A stretch of 64,000 nucleotides of DNA from Tigriopus japonicus. Its lineage: Eukaryota > Arthropoda > Copepoda > Harpacticoida > Harpacticidae. The position numbers and the translations under genes were made by a program. The notes under the pieces were generated by a model, which saw only the letters and a program-made list of their open reading frames with translations, was not told the origin of the DNA and ran no database searches. Of the stretch, positions 1 to 12,500 are shown one piece after another (positions within the stretch are counted from its first letter, which is position 1; each line of letters begins with the position of its first letter). The stretch lies in the NCBI GenBank assembly GCA_010645155.1, contig CM021316.1, forward strand, positions 7,799,346 through 7,863,345, given 5' to 3'.

Positions 1-512
1 GAAAAGAAAACTAAGTTGTTAAGATCTAACATAAGTCTGAATTAAATAACGTTGCTTCCTGAGCGACATGACGTCTGTGGAAAAGGTTGCGTGGCCGTCA
101 CCCGTCCAGAAGTTCCGTGGTCTATGAACCATCCAATCAGCAGGAAACTTGAAATGACAATATCACGTTCCTGGAAGCATTAGAGCATTCGTTTTTAAAA
201 AAAAATATATTCTTCAGGTGCATAAGCAGCACTTCGTGCTAGAAAAAAAGCAACCCACATTGCACAACTTGTCATGTCAGAGAAGCCTCATTCATTGTAG
301 AATCACTCAAGTCCGTCGAGGTTTCCGCGCTTTTTTTAGTCTCCGCTGTTGATCGATTTTTGTTTTCATTTCAAGCGCACACATCGCTCATGAAAAAAGG
401 AAAGAAAGGGCTTTCTTCTTCTTCACTAACTAACTTCAGAACTGTTCATCAGACAAAAGACAGATGATTCCGAATTGAACCTCAATAACATGCAGTAGCT
501 CATCTGGCCACC
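1..512. other. Upstream flank / 5' UTR of the ADAM17-like gene
   Basis: No coding frame is supported here. The stretch directly precedes the ADAM17 start codon and probably contains its promoter and 5' UTR. I see no clear TATA box. The bases just before the start at 513 (gccaccATG) are a strong Kozak context, which supports that start. Confidence 0.4.
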
Positions 513-3500
513 ATGATTCATCCTCTTCCTCATTACTTGATATCATTGGTGGGCTTGTTGACCGTGGTGGGTGTGGCATGGGCCCAATTTTCACCCACTT
601 CAACCACGGATCTTCGACGCAATCTTCGACATTACGAACGTCTCCGATCTTCAGATTTGTCTCATAGCATCGTCAAAAGAGGCGTTGATCCCTCCAGGTG
701 AGAAACATCGATTTCTTCTTCAAATACGCGCTAAAAACTTTAATAAAAAGTGACCATCTTGTCTCAATGAATTTGCTCTTTGCTCCCTAATTAACAGAAC
801 GGCGTAATAACTTCTTAAACGTCACTCAAGTAGTGGATGACAATAGAAATTAAAAGGCGATGAATTGATGGCTCTAGTTAAACTGATTTGTTTTAATTAG
901 AAGAAGTGTTAATCGGTCGTATATAGTTGTGATAAATTTACTTTACTGTTTCTATGAATATACTTGATACAACGGCTTAAAGTAGGCGAGTTTTACATTT
1001 TAAATTTACTTAACATTCTATCTCTATCAGGGAAAAATAGATTTGGAGATTTGGCACTTTTTTGATGGAAATTGACAAAAGTTTTAAGTAACATAAAAAT
1101 ATTAACTAATTTCTTTAGTTCACTACTGCATTTCATGCAATTTGATTCTTTGAAGCACGCACAAGTTCAACAAGATTCGTGAGGTGGGTTTCAACGCGTT
1201 CGGCCAAGAATTCCGATTGGTCCTCTCGCCCAAAAAAGGATTGCTTCATCCGACTTTTAAGGTACGGCTATATCAAAAAATATATTAATAATGGTGATTA
1301 AATTCTTCTCATGTGGATGGTTTCAGGCTGTGGAGATCGTGGATGATGACGAGAGTGGGTCCGAAAAAGAGCAACCCGTGTTCATCGACCATGAACATTT
1401 CTATGAAGGCCGAGTGTTTGGTCAGCTCAAATCCAGCGCTTCCGTGCATCTAGAAGTAAAACTTCTAAGACGGGAATCAAAAAGGAACATTTAAACAATA
1501 GATTACTTGATATTTAAAGGACGGTGTGCTAACGGGGAAAATTGTAACACCGGAAGAGATTTACCATATTGAGCCGTCTTGGCGTCACATTCCGGAAGAT
1601 GATCCAGATGCCATGATTGTCTACAAGGAATCCGATGTCTTGTATAGTTGGGAGAACAAAAACGACGACGATTTCAAACCGGAAAAGGTAAGAATCCAAA
1701 AATGATGACTAGACAAATAGATGGAAGAAGTTCAGAAGTAAGTTTTGAAATTGGCATAAAGGATCAAAAATATGTGTTTCTCCGTTAAAAAGTGCCTAAG
1801 TATATTGATATCGGTCTCTTTTGCTAATTTTGGGTAGTAAATCTGGTCTGCCTTTGTTAAGGCTGACAATTTGTACCAAAAAGTTGGTGTTTTTTTTATT
1901 TTATCCTTGGTCTCAAACTGCTCATGTGTGGTACGTGATACTTTTTAATAATCGATGATTGATCAAAAATTTCGACTTTGAATAGGTTTGCGACTTTGTC
2001 AAAGAAAATGGAACCGCTCAAGATCAGCATCTACCCATAAACGAGATGCATTTCGACGAACACGGTCATCCCATTGAGAATTCAGAAAATGTCGACCAAT
2101 ATGGACATCGTGTCAAACGTCAAACCACTGGTAAGAAAAAAAAATCAAAACAAAAAATCGATTTGTGCTCATGCAATGCTATATCATTAACATAGATGTC
2201 GCCCTAGATGACAAGGCAAGTGGTTCAAAATAACCATGATACAATTATCTTGATTTAGATCAAAAACAATACTTGTACCGCTCAATGATGGCAATCTGTA
2301 AAGTTTAAAGCCAACAGATTATTTATTGCTGATGACTTTGTTAGAGACTCATCATCTTACCTTGCCATCAAGAGCGACATCTATGGAAATCTTAAGGTAA
2401 GATGTGAAGAATGTGTCATTCTTAAACGAGGCTCAAAGTAAGCGCATAATATTTCGGTAATGGTGACGATGTGAGGTCCGGACGAAAGAACAACAAAGGA
2501 GTGTTGCCAGATATTTCAAAATCTGTAGTTTCAAGTTAAATAATGGCAAATGCCAATTAACAGAAAACATTTACCTGACATTTTAAATATCTTCTACTTT
2601 CTTAACAGAAAGAAAAACGTCTTAAGATTTTGCCCAAAGGAAAATTTTCATTGTTCAACAAAGCAGTTTTGATCTAAAATTCATTCTTGCAAGTCAAGTA
2701 TTCCATGTAGAACATCTGGATTGCTTTAAATCGTAACTACTTAGGTTTTCAAATTTGTTTGCTGAAATGCCAAAGCATGACAGTAACATCATTCCATCTA
2801 GCCGAATCTGACCCTCTTTTCGATATAATTTGGCATTATTTGTCCGTAAAGTTCTGGTATCACTGGTTCGCTCTTTCGACCGGACCTCTCATCGTCACCA
2901 TTACCAATATTTCCATTCTTTTTTATAATAATATATATTAATAATATTTTATATATTATAATAATATAATATAAATACTCATTACTGAGAGTTTTTTCAG
3001 GAGAGCTTTACATGGATCTCCGACAAACCCGGTGTCCCTTGTTGTTGGTGGCCGACTATCGCTTCTTCAATGAAATGGGCGGCGGAAGTTCCAAGACCAC
3101 CGTGAATTATCTCATCAGTTTGATCGATCGGTGAGTGAGAGTTAAGAAGCTCACAAGAATGAAGTGTCAATTTGTTGGGCCTTTTTTGAAGCTTCATGTG
3201 TGTGCTGTTGTTGCCGCCATCAAACTAGGAAGTTCAAGTTAACATAGAATTAGATTTAGCAATCCATTTAAGTTAATCAGGCCAACCAAAATCGGTTTGA
3301 TCAATGAATTGCAAAATTAAGTGTTTTTTTCTAATCAAAGAATTTTAATGGCCGCATTTTTTTCTCTACTTGTTGAACTTTTTGAAGCTTCACATTTAAG
3401 CTGCTGTCTTTAGTGTCAAGTTGATGTTTCTCTCTTATAAGTCTATTTCGGCGAGAGCACATAATTTGGGTCAAAGCAACTGTAATGAGATTGGGAATAT

Positions 3501-6500
3501 TGATGGACCGAAAGCGCTATTTCGGCAAAGATTACTTAAAATACCGATGTCTCAATTCTGACGTCACCAAAAACGCCCTTTGCGAGGGATTACCTAACAA
3601 CACTCTTAAAATTGATTGTTTCTTAAGGAATGTCATAGGGAGCGTTACCTTGTTTGTAATGCTAAAATCCTTATTGAAGTTTGATTCTTAGAGTCAATCC
3701 AGAAAATACAGCCCGAGATATCTAGAGGTCACGGATCAAACTACTGTCGACGTTGTCTGCCTGCTTAGCTAAAACTGAGTTGTCTGGGGCTTGGTTTCGG
3801 TTATGCCTACCAAAACCGAAAGCAAATATGCACTATAAAGAATAGAGTTTGTGGAAAAAATAACATCTTTTTGGTCCGAAAACCTCTGAAACTAAAGTTT
3901 TCCGATTTTTAAAATTTGCGATTACCTAACATTTAGAGGTTGTTATTGCCCAAAAAAGTTTTTTTTGGAGGGGTTATGTTCGTTGGAAAAAGGGTACATT
4001 ATGGTGAACGCTTTTGTAAGTGTACAAGAGAAGAGAAAAAAGTCATGTTTCCAGGACATAAACAAAAACAAAAAGATATTTGTACCAAAACACGTTCACC
4101 AATTATTATTGAGTGGTTTTGAGAGGGTAACAAGAATCGTTCAAAGCGCCTGTTTACTACTTTCTGGTGGCTCTCTGCCAACATCTTTGTTAGACTAAAT
4201 TCAAGGAACAATAGAATCGATATGCCTTTTTATAATTAGATGATGATACCAGCCGAAAACGATTTCTTCGTAAGTTTGATTATGTGGCGACGCTGATGTT
4301 TTTAGCGACGTATGTTGCTATTTCCGCGCTTTATTCCATCATTCTCTACAATTAGTCATTTAGCTTCAAATTATGACTTGTTTACCCCGCAAGGTGTCAT
4401 TTTGATCACTTGAGAGTGTGACGGCTTCGCCTTCATCGAATAGAGTTTACATATTTGATTAGAGTTGAATGAAATGAAACAAACGTATTCAAATCAGTGT
4501 TACAAACTTTTTGGAGAAACTGAAACAAAATAGAAATTGTTCGTACATGCTACTTTCTCGAAAAAAATAATCGTTCCTCCATTTGGCTTTTTTTGAAAAT
4601 CTCCATCTAAGAACGCTCGCTCGAACGCATGCCCGCGGATTGGAAACACGGTCTCTTTCAAAGTGACTTGCTTTTTTTTGACTCGAATTTCAGGTGGCTC
4701 CCTCTGAAAAGTACATTCTGCTCACTCTCGGCTGAAGAGAGCAGCTCCCCCTATAATCACAGCAGAACCTTGAACTTTTTTAGAGGGATTGAAGTATTAC
4801 AAGCACGCTGAAACTTTCCATCAATTGTACACGTAAAACTCAATCGACTCTTCTTTTCTCATTTTCCACTTGTTATGAACCTGTCCACTTAATATTAACG
4901 ACAAGACCAATTAATCTTATCATTTAGCGGGATAAGAGTCACTACAAGGAGGATTTGTATGGCCTTCAAAGAGATGAGGGTGCTTAAAGGGCAGCTCTTC
5001 AAACTATGTAGCTATTAACAGCATGCATTCATGATTTTTTCAGAGTGCATAAGATCTATGAGGATACAGTTTGGAAAGATTCGGCCGGAGGTCAAGGATT
5101 TTCAGGCATGGGATTTATCATCAAGAAGATTGTTGTACACAGGAAACCCACCCCTGTTCGAGAAGGTAAAATTCTAAATACAGAAAGAAACATGATTTTG
5201 AGAAAGGTGAAAAAGATATTATATTTGATAAATTTCATGTTGATTAAAGGAGTTAGTTTTTCACACAGGATATTTTTTTCTTAAAATGCATCGTTTAAAA
5301 TAGAATTAACTAATTTTATCGGGACATTCACAATATGCACAAAGGTTGCTGAAGTGATCATTTTAAATCAAACCGCTAGAGAAAAAACAGGGCTGCTGGC
5401 TGTGCTGAATTGCTTGGCCTATTTTGGCAAATCACAGCAAACGGCCCTGTTTTACCACTAGCGGTATGTTTTGAAATGCTCACTTGAGCAACCTTTGTGC
5501 ACATCCTATTCGTATCAATCAAAACGATTCTTAGAATACATTTTTTTAAGACTGATATTTCTTAATTGGAAAATAAGATCACTTTGGAACATGTTTTTAG
5601 GCGAGGTTCATTACAACATGGATCGCACATCTTGGGATGTGCGAAATCTGTTGGAGGTGTTCAGTCGTGAATTCACCCACAAAGACTTTTGTTTGGCTCA
5701 TCTCTTCACGGATATCAAATTCGAAGGCGGTATTTTGGGATTGGCTTATGTGGGCTCACCTCGAAGAAATTCGGTGGGTGGGATTTGCACTCCCGAGTAT
5801 TTCAAGAATGGATACACGTTGTACTTGAACTCGGGTCTTAGCTCAAGTCGGAACCATTATGGTCAAAGGTGAGATTGTTTCCTTTCTCTTTTATTTTTTT
5901 TTCTCGGGGTGTGGGCTCTTTCGTTGCTTTATCTATGTTATGGTGGCTTTTTGATGTAGGCTATTTTGAGCCTTGATGTGATTGCTTTCCCGAAAAGATT
6001 CCTGATTAGGGTTTGAATTGCCTCTAACATTTCTTTCATAACGATGTCCTCGTAACTCTCGATCGATTTGAGAAAGAATCATGAAGAAATACTTTTTTTG
6101 AGGGCTTGGACTTCAAAGCGGATCAACGAGGGATTACCTTCGATGCTTTGAAGTTAAGTCCTGGTCACGTCAGTTTTAACGATTTCAGCAGACATCTCAA
6201 TGATCGTCATAGATAGTTATGTAAGCTTGGAAGATTCGAGTTTTCGCTCCAAAATAATTCGAGTAGTACATAATCAAATCGTTCTGGTCATGAAAGTATT
6301 TTGATTTCAGGGTGATTACTCGAGAAGCTGATCTCGTGACCGCTCATGAATTCGGGCACAATTGGGGAAGTGAGCACGATCCAGACTCAAGCGAGTGTTC
6401 CCCATCGGCTAGTCAGGTGAGAATCGCAAAGAAACGACGCCATTAGATTGAACTAGTGATGGATCAAAAGCCGAAAAATGATTTATCAAACAACTACAGG

Positions 6501-9500
6501 GTGCACCATTTAAAATCGGACATGAAAAATTGATAATTTGAGGGAACTGAGCCGTCGAATCAAAAAAGCACTTGTTACAAATGATGTTGATTGCAACAAT
6601 ATCTAGCAGATCTATTTCTAAGTTATTCGACATAGAGGCCCTTGCTTTTAACCACGACCAAGGAAGTCAATTTTTTTAAACCTTTACTACCCACCTTCTT
6701 CTCCAGAATGGCCTAACAAGTAAAGTTCTTGGATTAAGATCTGAAAAAGCCTTGAAGAAATGGTCCTCACAGACAAGATGATTAATCTTTTTTTACGAGC
6801 ACCTTTCTTGGTTGCCTTTTTTCTTGCTGAAACAGATAAAGTCTCCAAATCCCCTCAAAATAATAACAAGTGATTGGCCTATGAGCTGGATTTGGTGGTC
6901 TTCACGCTAAAATTGAAATTGGCGTTGCTGGGCTTTATCAAACAAACGCAAGAGAGACTAGAGCAGGAGAAAGCCATTTTCCGGCAAAAATGTTTTCTTT
7001 TTGACTTTCATAATTGAGTTTTGACATTTTTAGCTTTCATGCTATATGAAGTGTTTATATTTTGTGATGATTCGCAGTAATTCAAAACGCAGTTACCTCT
7101 TTCAATATTGTGTTTCGTCAATTCAACCTAAGAGTTTGGCAAGCCGTTTCAATACATTATCAAAAAGAAGCTAAAATTAAAATTCTTTAAAAAAGTCGTG
7201 AAAATTTAGTAAAAAAATAGTTTTAAAAAGTACTATTCATGTTTTAGCCGACTGTTTTCGGTATATGGCTTTTTCGATCCATCACTAGTTCAAACTTGAC
7301 ATACCTTGGTTGAAATGAGACCCGATATATTGACAAGTGTATCTTCAGCATCCGACGATTTTCCAACCTCTTGACTGATATCCAATTTCAACGTAGTATT
7401 CTTGGTCATGACACCGTAGATGCATTTGTGTCTCAAAATCAGTAAAGAGCTCAATAACAATCTCGACAGAGAGCAAGAAAAAAAACAAGTTGTAATGGTT
7501 ATAAGTAGGGCTGAATATTTTAGGTTTTACATAAAAACCTAGGTTTTAACCTAAAACGCCTTTTTTGGGCAATTTTTACCTAAAAATAAGTTTCCAACCT
7601 AAAATTAACTTTTTTCTCGCATTTTTCAGGAAATTTTTACCTAAAACTAAGTTTTCAACCTAAAATTAAATTTTTTCTCACCCTAAAGTCATTTGACTAC
7701 GCCCACTTGAAAATTACCCCAGTGTCTTTAAAACAAAAAAAAGGAAGAAAGTAGAAGAGTGGGAGCCACAATGTTTTTCATCTCATCAACATACCGAATT
7801 AGCTTTATCAGGTGGTTTCAGGCCGACATACTGCCAATTAAGGGCGCTCACTGTCATTTTTTGAAGTCATATTTTTCTCTCGTCTCGTTTTCAGTCATTT
7901 CATCCCGTTTTTAGGGCGCAAATTTTCAATTTCTTTTTTTAAGTCGAAAATTTTTTAAACTCGTTTTTAGGTCAAAAATTTCTGAACTCGTTTTAAGGTC
8001 AAAATTTTCTGAACTCGTTTTAAGGTAAAATATTTCAGAACTCGTTTTAAGGTCAAAAATTTCTGAACTCGTTTTAAGGTCAAAAATTTTCGATCTCCGT
8101 GTTTAGGTCGACAATTTTCGGTCTCATTTTAGGTCAAAAATTGCCGATCTCCTTTTTTGGGTGGACAATTTATCTGGGTTTTTTGGTCGCATTTTTGCCA
8201 CTTTCTGCCATATTCTACCGCTTAACAAATTTCACTGGCACAAACTTTTCTATACTGGCATTTTCCCCCACTGCCAAATAAAATTTTCATTGCCTTTGTC
8301 TCTGCTCAACTGCTTTTACTCTTGCCAAGAGTAAAGTGCTGAAAAACAATAGATAAAAGGCAAAATTTGGTCTGAAAAGCCACTGTAAAAGGGGTAATCT
8401 ATTCAACCTAAAAAAAACCTAAAACGTAGTTTTGGGCAACCTAATTATGTCATAATTTGCCCAAAAAGTTAACCTAAAATATTCAGCCCTAGTTATAAGA
8501 GATCAAATTCCAAGTTTTCTGCAAATGTCCATTTCGGGACACATAATGGATTGACATTGCATTAGCTGATCAAACGACAGTATCAAAACCATTGAGATCC
8601 ATTAATACTAGAGAGAGTGTAAGCCTAAAAATGCGTCTCCAGTCGCCAACTGTTGAGCGGACAAAAGTGCGGGAACATTTGAAATGTGTGACCAGGCAAA
8701 TGTCAACCATGGAATTGATGAATCAAATGTGGATTTGAGTAATGTTTTTTGTCATTTTTGTTATTGCTAGTGGTCACTTTTTTTAAACCACCAAGCACCA
8801 AAAACACAGGGCGGATATAAGGAAATTTTTGTTGGACAAGTTATAGTTGTTGAAGAGCAAAGGTTGCACGTGAAAACATGATATTTCCGAAGATTATTAC
8901 CTAAGTTGTGCCCAAACAAACAAATTTCCCTTCATGCCAAAGATGTGTTCGTTTTAAAATGTTGCGATTAAATAATGTGAAGTTAACGTGCAGAATCATG
9001 CCTCTGGTCTGACATATTATTCTTGACAGGCCCTGAACGATTGGGGCATTTTAAGGTGGAACAAGTGACCATGACTTCAGCCCTACAAACGAACTTATTT
9101 GGGCACAACTACTTGGAAAAGTCATAGCCAAAGGTCAGCTGGGGCCTGAAAATTGTCCAACAAAATGTTAGGCCTGTCTGCCCCAGCGTCTCCTCTCTGG
9201 GAACTCTGTGACCAAAAACGTCACTAGGTGACCATGCCTTGTGTTTGAATACTACAACTAGGAACTTTTTTACCAAAACATTGAATAAGTCATTGTTAGG
9301 AAGAACACAAATTTAAGGTTTTGCGTTATGTAGAGTTAATCTAATACATTTATGGAAGAAAAATAACTTGTGGCTTCAAGAACGAGTTTAAAAAAGTTGG
9401 TCTTGATTCGCATGTTTGGTCACACTTACTGTCCGCTCAACAGTTGTGAGGGCGACATTTTCCTCATAAGTTCATAGCATTTCGCCCGACTTGCCAAATC

Positions 9501-12500
9501 AGCCGGACTAAAGCTTGCACGCTATCTAGTGATTAATAAATGATCTAAGATCAAAAGAAAGGAAAACACTGTTCGAGCAGCTTGCGACAAATAAGCGTTC
9601 GAGTTTTCGGCTCTTGAAAAAACTTGTTTCATCAAGCTAGTCTTGATCATAGACCACTGTATTACATTAGCGCGGTCTATGTCTTGACCTACGAAAGATA
9701 GAGGCAGATTTCAACGTATGATCAAAACAAGAAAAAACTGTTCACAGTTGATACACCTGATGACCCTCAAAAATTTTTAAACTGTTTTGCGTTCGATAAT
9801 TGTAAATTGCTCCAGTTTCCTTTCCTTTGTACAGTTTTTGAGCCATCTAAGGAGGTCCTCGACAAAAATAACTTTCCCTAATACAGATTTCCTTGGAACC
9901 ATTGTACTTCAAGGCAGATTTGAAAAATACACCTTGGGTCAAATCATAGCACCAAAATGTGAGGTTTTTTCGACAAATATATTGTTCCATTGAATTTTCA
10001 TGGTATTTATTGGTCCCACTTGATTGTGAGAGACAGGTGGGGTCAAGGTACCTATACAGAAGGTACATACATCATACAAAGTACGATACAGCTTACAAAT
10101 TGTAACATTTGATTGGCTGATGTACTTTTGGCGCCGTTTTCAACATTTCCAAATTGACAGAACCCTCAACAAGCTGTCACTCAATTTAATGCCTCCACAA
10201 TTTACTCTGAAACACAACTTTTGTGTTTTTTCTAGAGCCAAACTTAACGCTTTGTAAAATGGGTTGATGCTTCCCATTCATATTTTTGTACTCCAAAAAC
10301 ATTTTGAAAGTTTGCAATTTGGACTCTTAACATTGGGCAAGGTCAATTGAAAAGGATTCAGTGAACAATTTGACGATATTTTGCATCCATCCACTCCAGA
10401 CCCAAGGTGTATTTTGAAAGTAATCAATGACAATGTTTCGTGGGCCCAAAGCTCTTTGATCGTTATTTTGTGGGCCCCTGAAAATACGTTATCAATTTGG
10501 TGGGTCTTGACCCAAAGTGGTTGCCTACCCCTGCTTTAGTCTAATGTCTTCAACAAGGTCACTTCTTATGTTTGGCACAAAACAATGTTTCCAGAATCAT
10601 CCGCCATCATTCACTTATATGAATGTGGGCAGTTAAGATGTTCAATATGTTCTCATTGTTGGAACGTTATGAACTTAACTTACCCTTCTAATGTTATTGT
10701 TGAATTTAAAATCAATCTTTCCACTAGGGTGGCTCCTATCTGATGTACACATATTCTGTATCCGGTTATGACGTGAACAACAAGAAATTCTCTCCATGCA
10801 GCTTGAGATTCATTCGCAAGGTAAGATATTGAGCTCCAAGCAAATTCTTGTGTTCAAAACCAGACAAACAAAAACTCTATCCTCCCATTCATTAGGTACT
10901 TTTGGCTAAATCGGGAAGATGTTTCACGGAACCAGAAGAATCGTTTTGTGGGAATCTTCGCGTTGAAGGCGAAGAGGAATGTGATGCAGGTCTCTTGGGA
11001 TCTGAGGATACGGATGCGTGTTGTGATGAAAACTGTAAACTGCGACCCAATGCAAAATGCTCGGACAAGAACTCGCCTTGTTGTATTGGTAAGTTCTGTT
11101 TTACATAGTGGTTTTCTCTTTGAAAACTGTCGAACCAAGATTTGGACTCAGTAAAGAGAAGAACGAACTTTAGTGTTAGTGAACGTCAGCGATAAAAAAG
11201 GACTGGAATGAAATTGAAAGGACAAAAAGGAAGACCTTTTAGAGAAGTAAAGAGAAAAACCATTCTGCCATAAAGAAACCTAAGGATTACACGGTTTTGC
11301 AGTAACATTTGCTCATTAATTTCTTGGTCGTATTTTTTGTCAAGAAAGCCAAACGCAATTTTTTCCCGTTTTTTTAAACACTAAGAAATACTTGGTCAAA
11401 AAGGATGCAGACTGTCACCATGAAAATTTGAAACTTTATTTTGAATCGAGAATTTTTTCCCACCTTCTTTGACCTTGACGTTTTAATTTTCAATTAATCT
11501 AGCTATTGAAAGACGAATCGTGCGAGACATAGTGAAAAGCAAGCGCAAAGTGACTTTGGTAATCCTGTTCTTAGTACTGTAGCTCGTATGTTTTGGGTTT
11601 GGGGAACGCATGCTTCAATCATACTTACTTCATGAATTGACTTTCACACTTTCACACTTTTTGGATCTTTTTCTTAAGCTTCTACGTAACGCTTTATGAA
11701 TGTTAATCTCTATGTAGAAGTTATTTAAATCAAAGTTGTTGTTGAATAATGCCCTAACAGGCATAAAATGCGCTTGAAGTCATTATTGGAACCATGCTTG
11801 CTTATGGCACGCCAAAGTGCCTCAAGCTTAGACAAACTCTTAGTTTAACTTTTTATACTACATTCTCTCGGAAGGTTGTAGAGATAAAATTTTCCTTATT
11901 TTGTCAAGATTCCAAGTATTGAAAAATAATTGCAAAAAAATAAATTTTACCAAAAAGTACGCCTTAGTCCTTCTAGAAGAGGGGTAGGCAACAGGTGGGC
12001 CCTAGGGTGTTCTTTGTTGGGCCCAGGAGCTATGGGGAAGTCCAAAATTGCGGACCCAAGAGCGATTCATAGTACATGCTCGTGGGCCCAGAGCTCTTGA
12101 TGATTGAATTGTGGGCTCAGAGCTCTTGATGATTGAATTGTGGGCCCAAAGCTCTTGATGATTGAATTGTGGGCCCATGGACTTTCCAGCATCTGTTTGG
12201 TGGGCCCCAGACTTCACAAAGTTTGGTTGGCCTTAACCCAAAAGCGGTTGCCGAACCCTGTTTTAGAAGGGATGTTGTGTAATCACCTTATGAGGTATCC
12301 CAGAAGATCGAAAAAACCTAGACTAACATGAAAACCTAGATTGGCCTCTCAGAACTAGAGGGCTAACAGAAAAATGTCACTCCAGTTCAATCAGTCGAGA
12401 TCTGTTTTGGACATCCCGTTTTAAATGACGTCACTAAATGTGTCCAACGTAAAATCCCATCAAACACATTGGACAGGCTTGGTGACTCGCAAAAAAGTCG

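Larger units (their letters stand above)
6417..10727. other. ADAM17 intron 9 (4.3 kb), transposon-filled
   Basis: This intron separates the zinc-binding exon from the Met-turn exon. It holds inverted-repeat elements at 6454-7287, 7506-8491 and 8590-9549, and a fragment at about 10435-10533. Between 9560 and 10430 I see no gene or clear repeat. The exons on both sides are intact and in phase, so the insertions do not break the gene. Confidence 0.7.
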
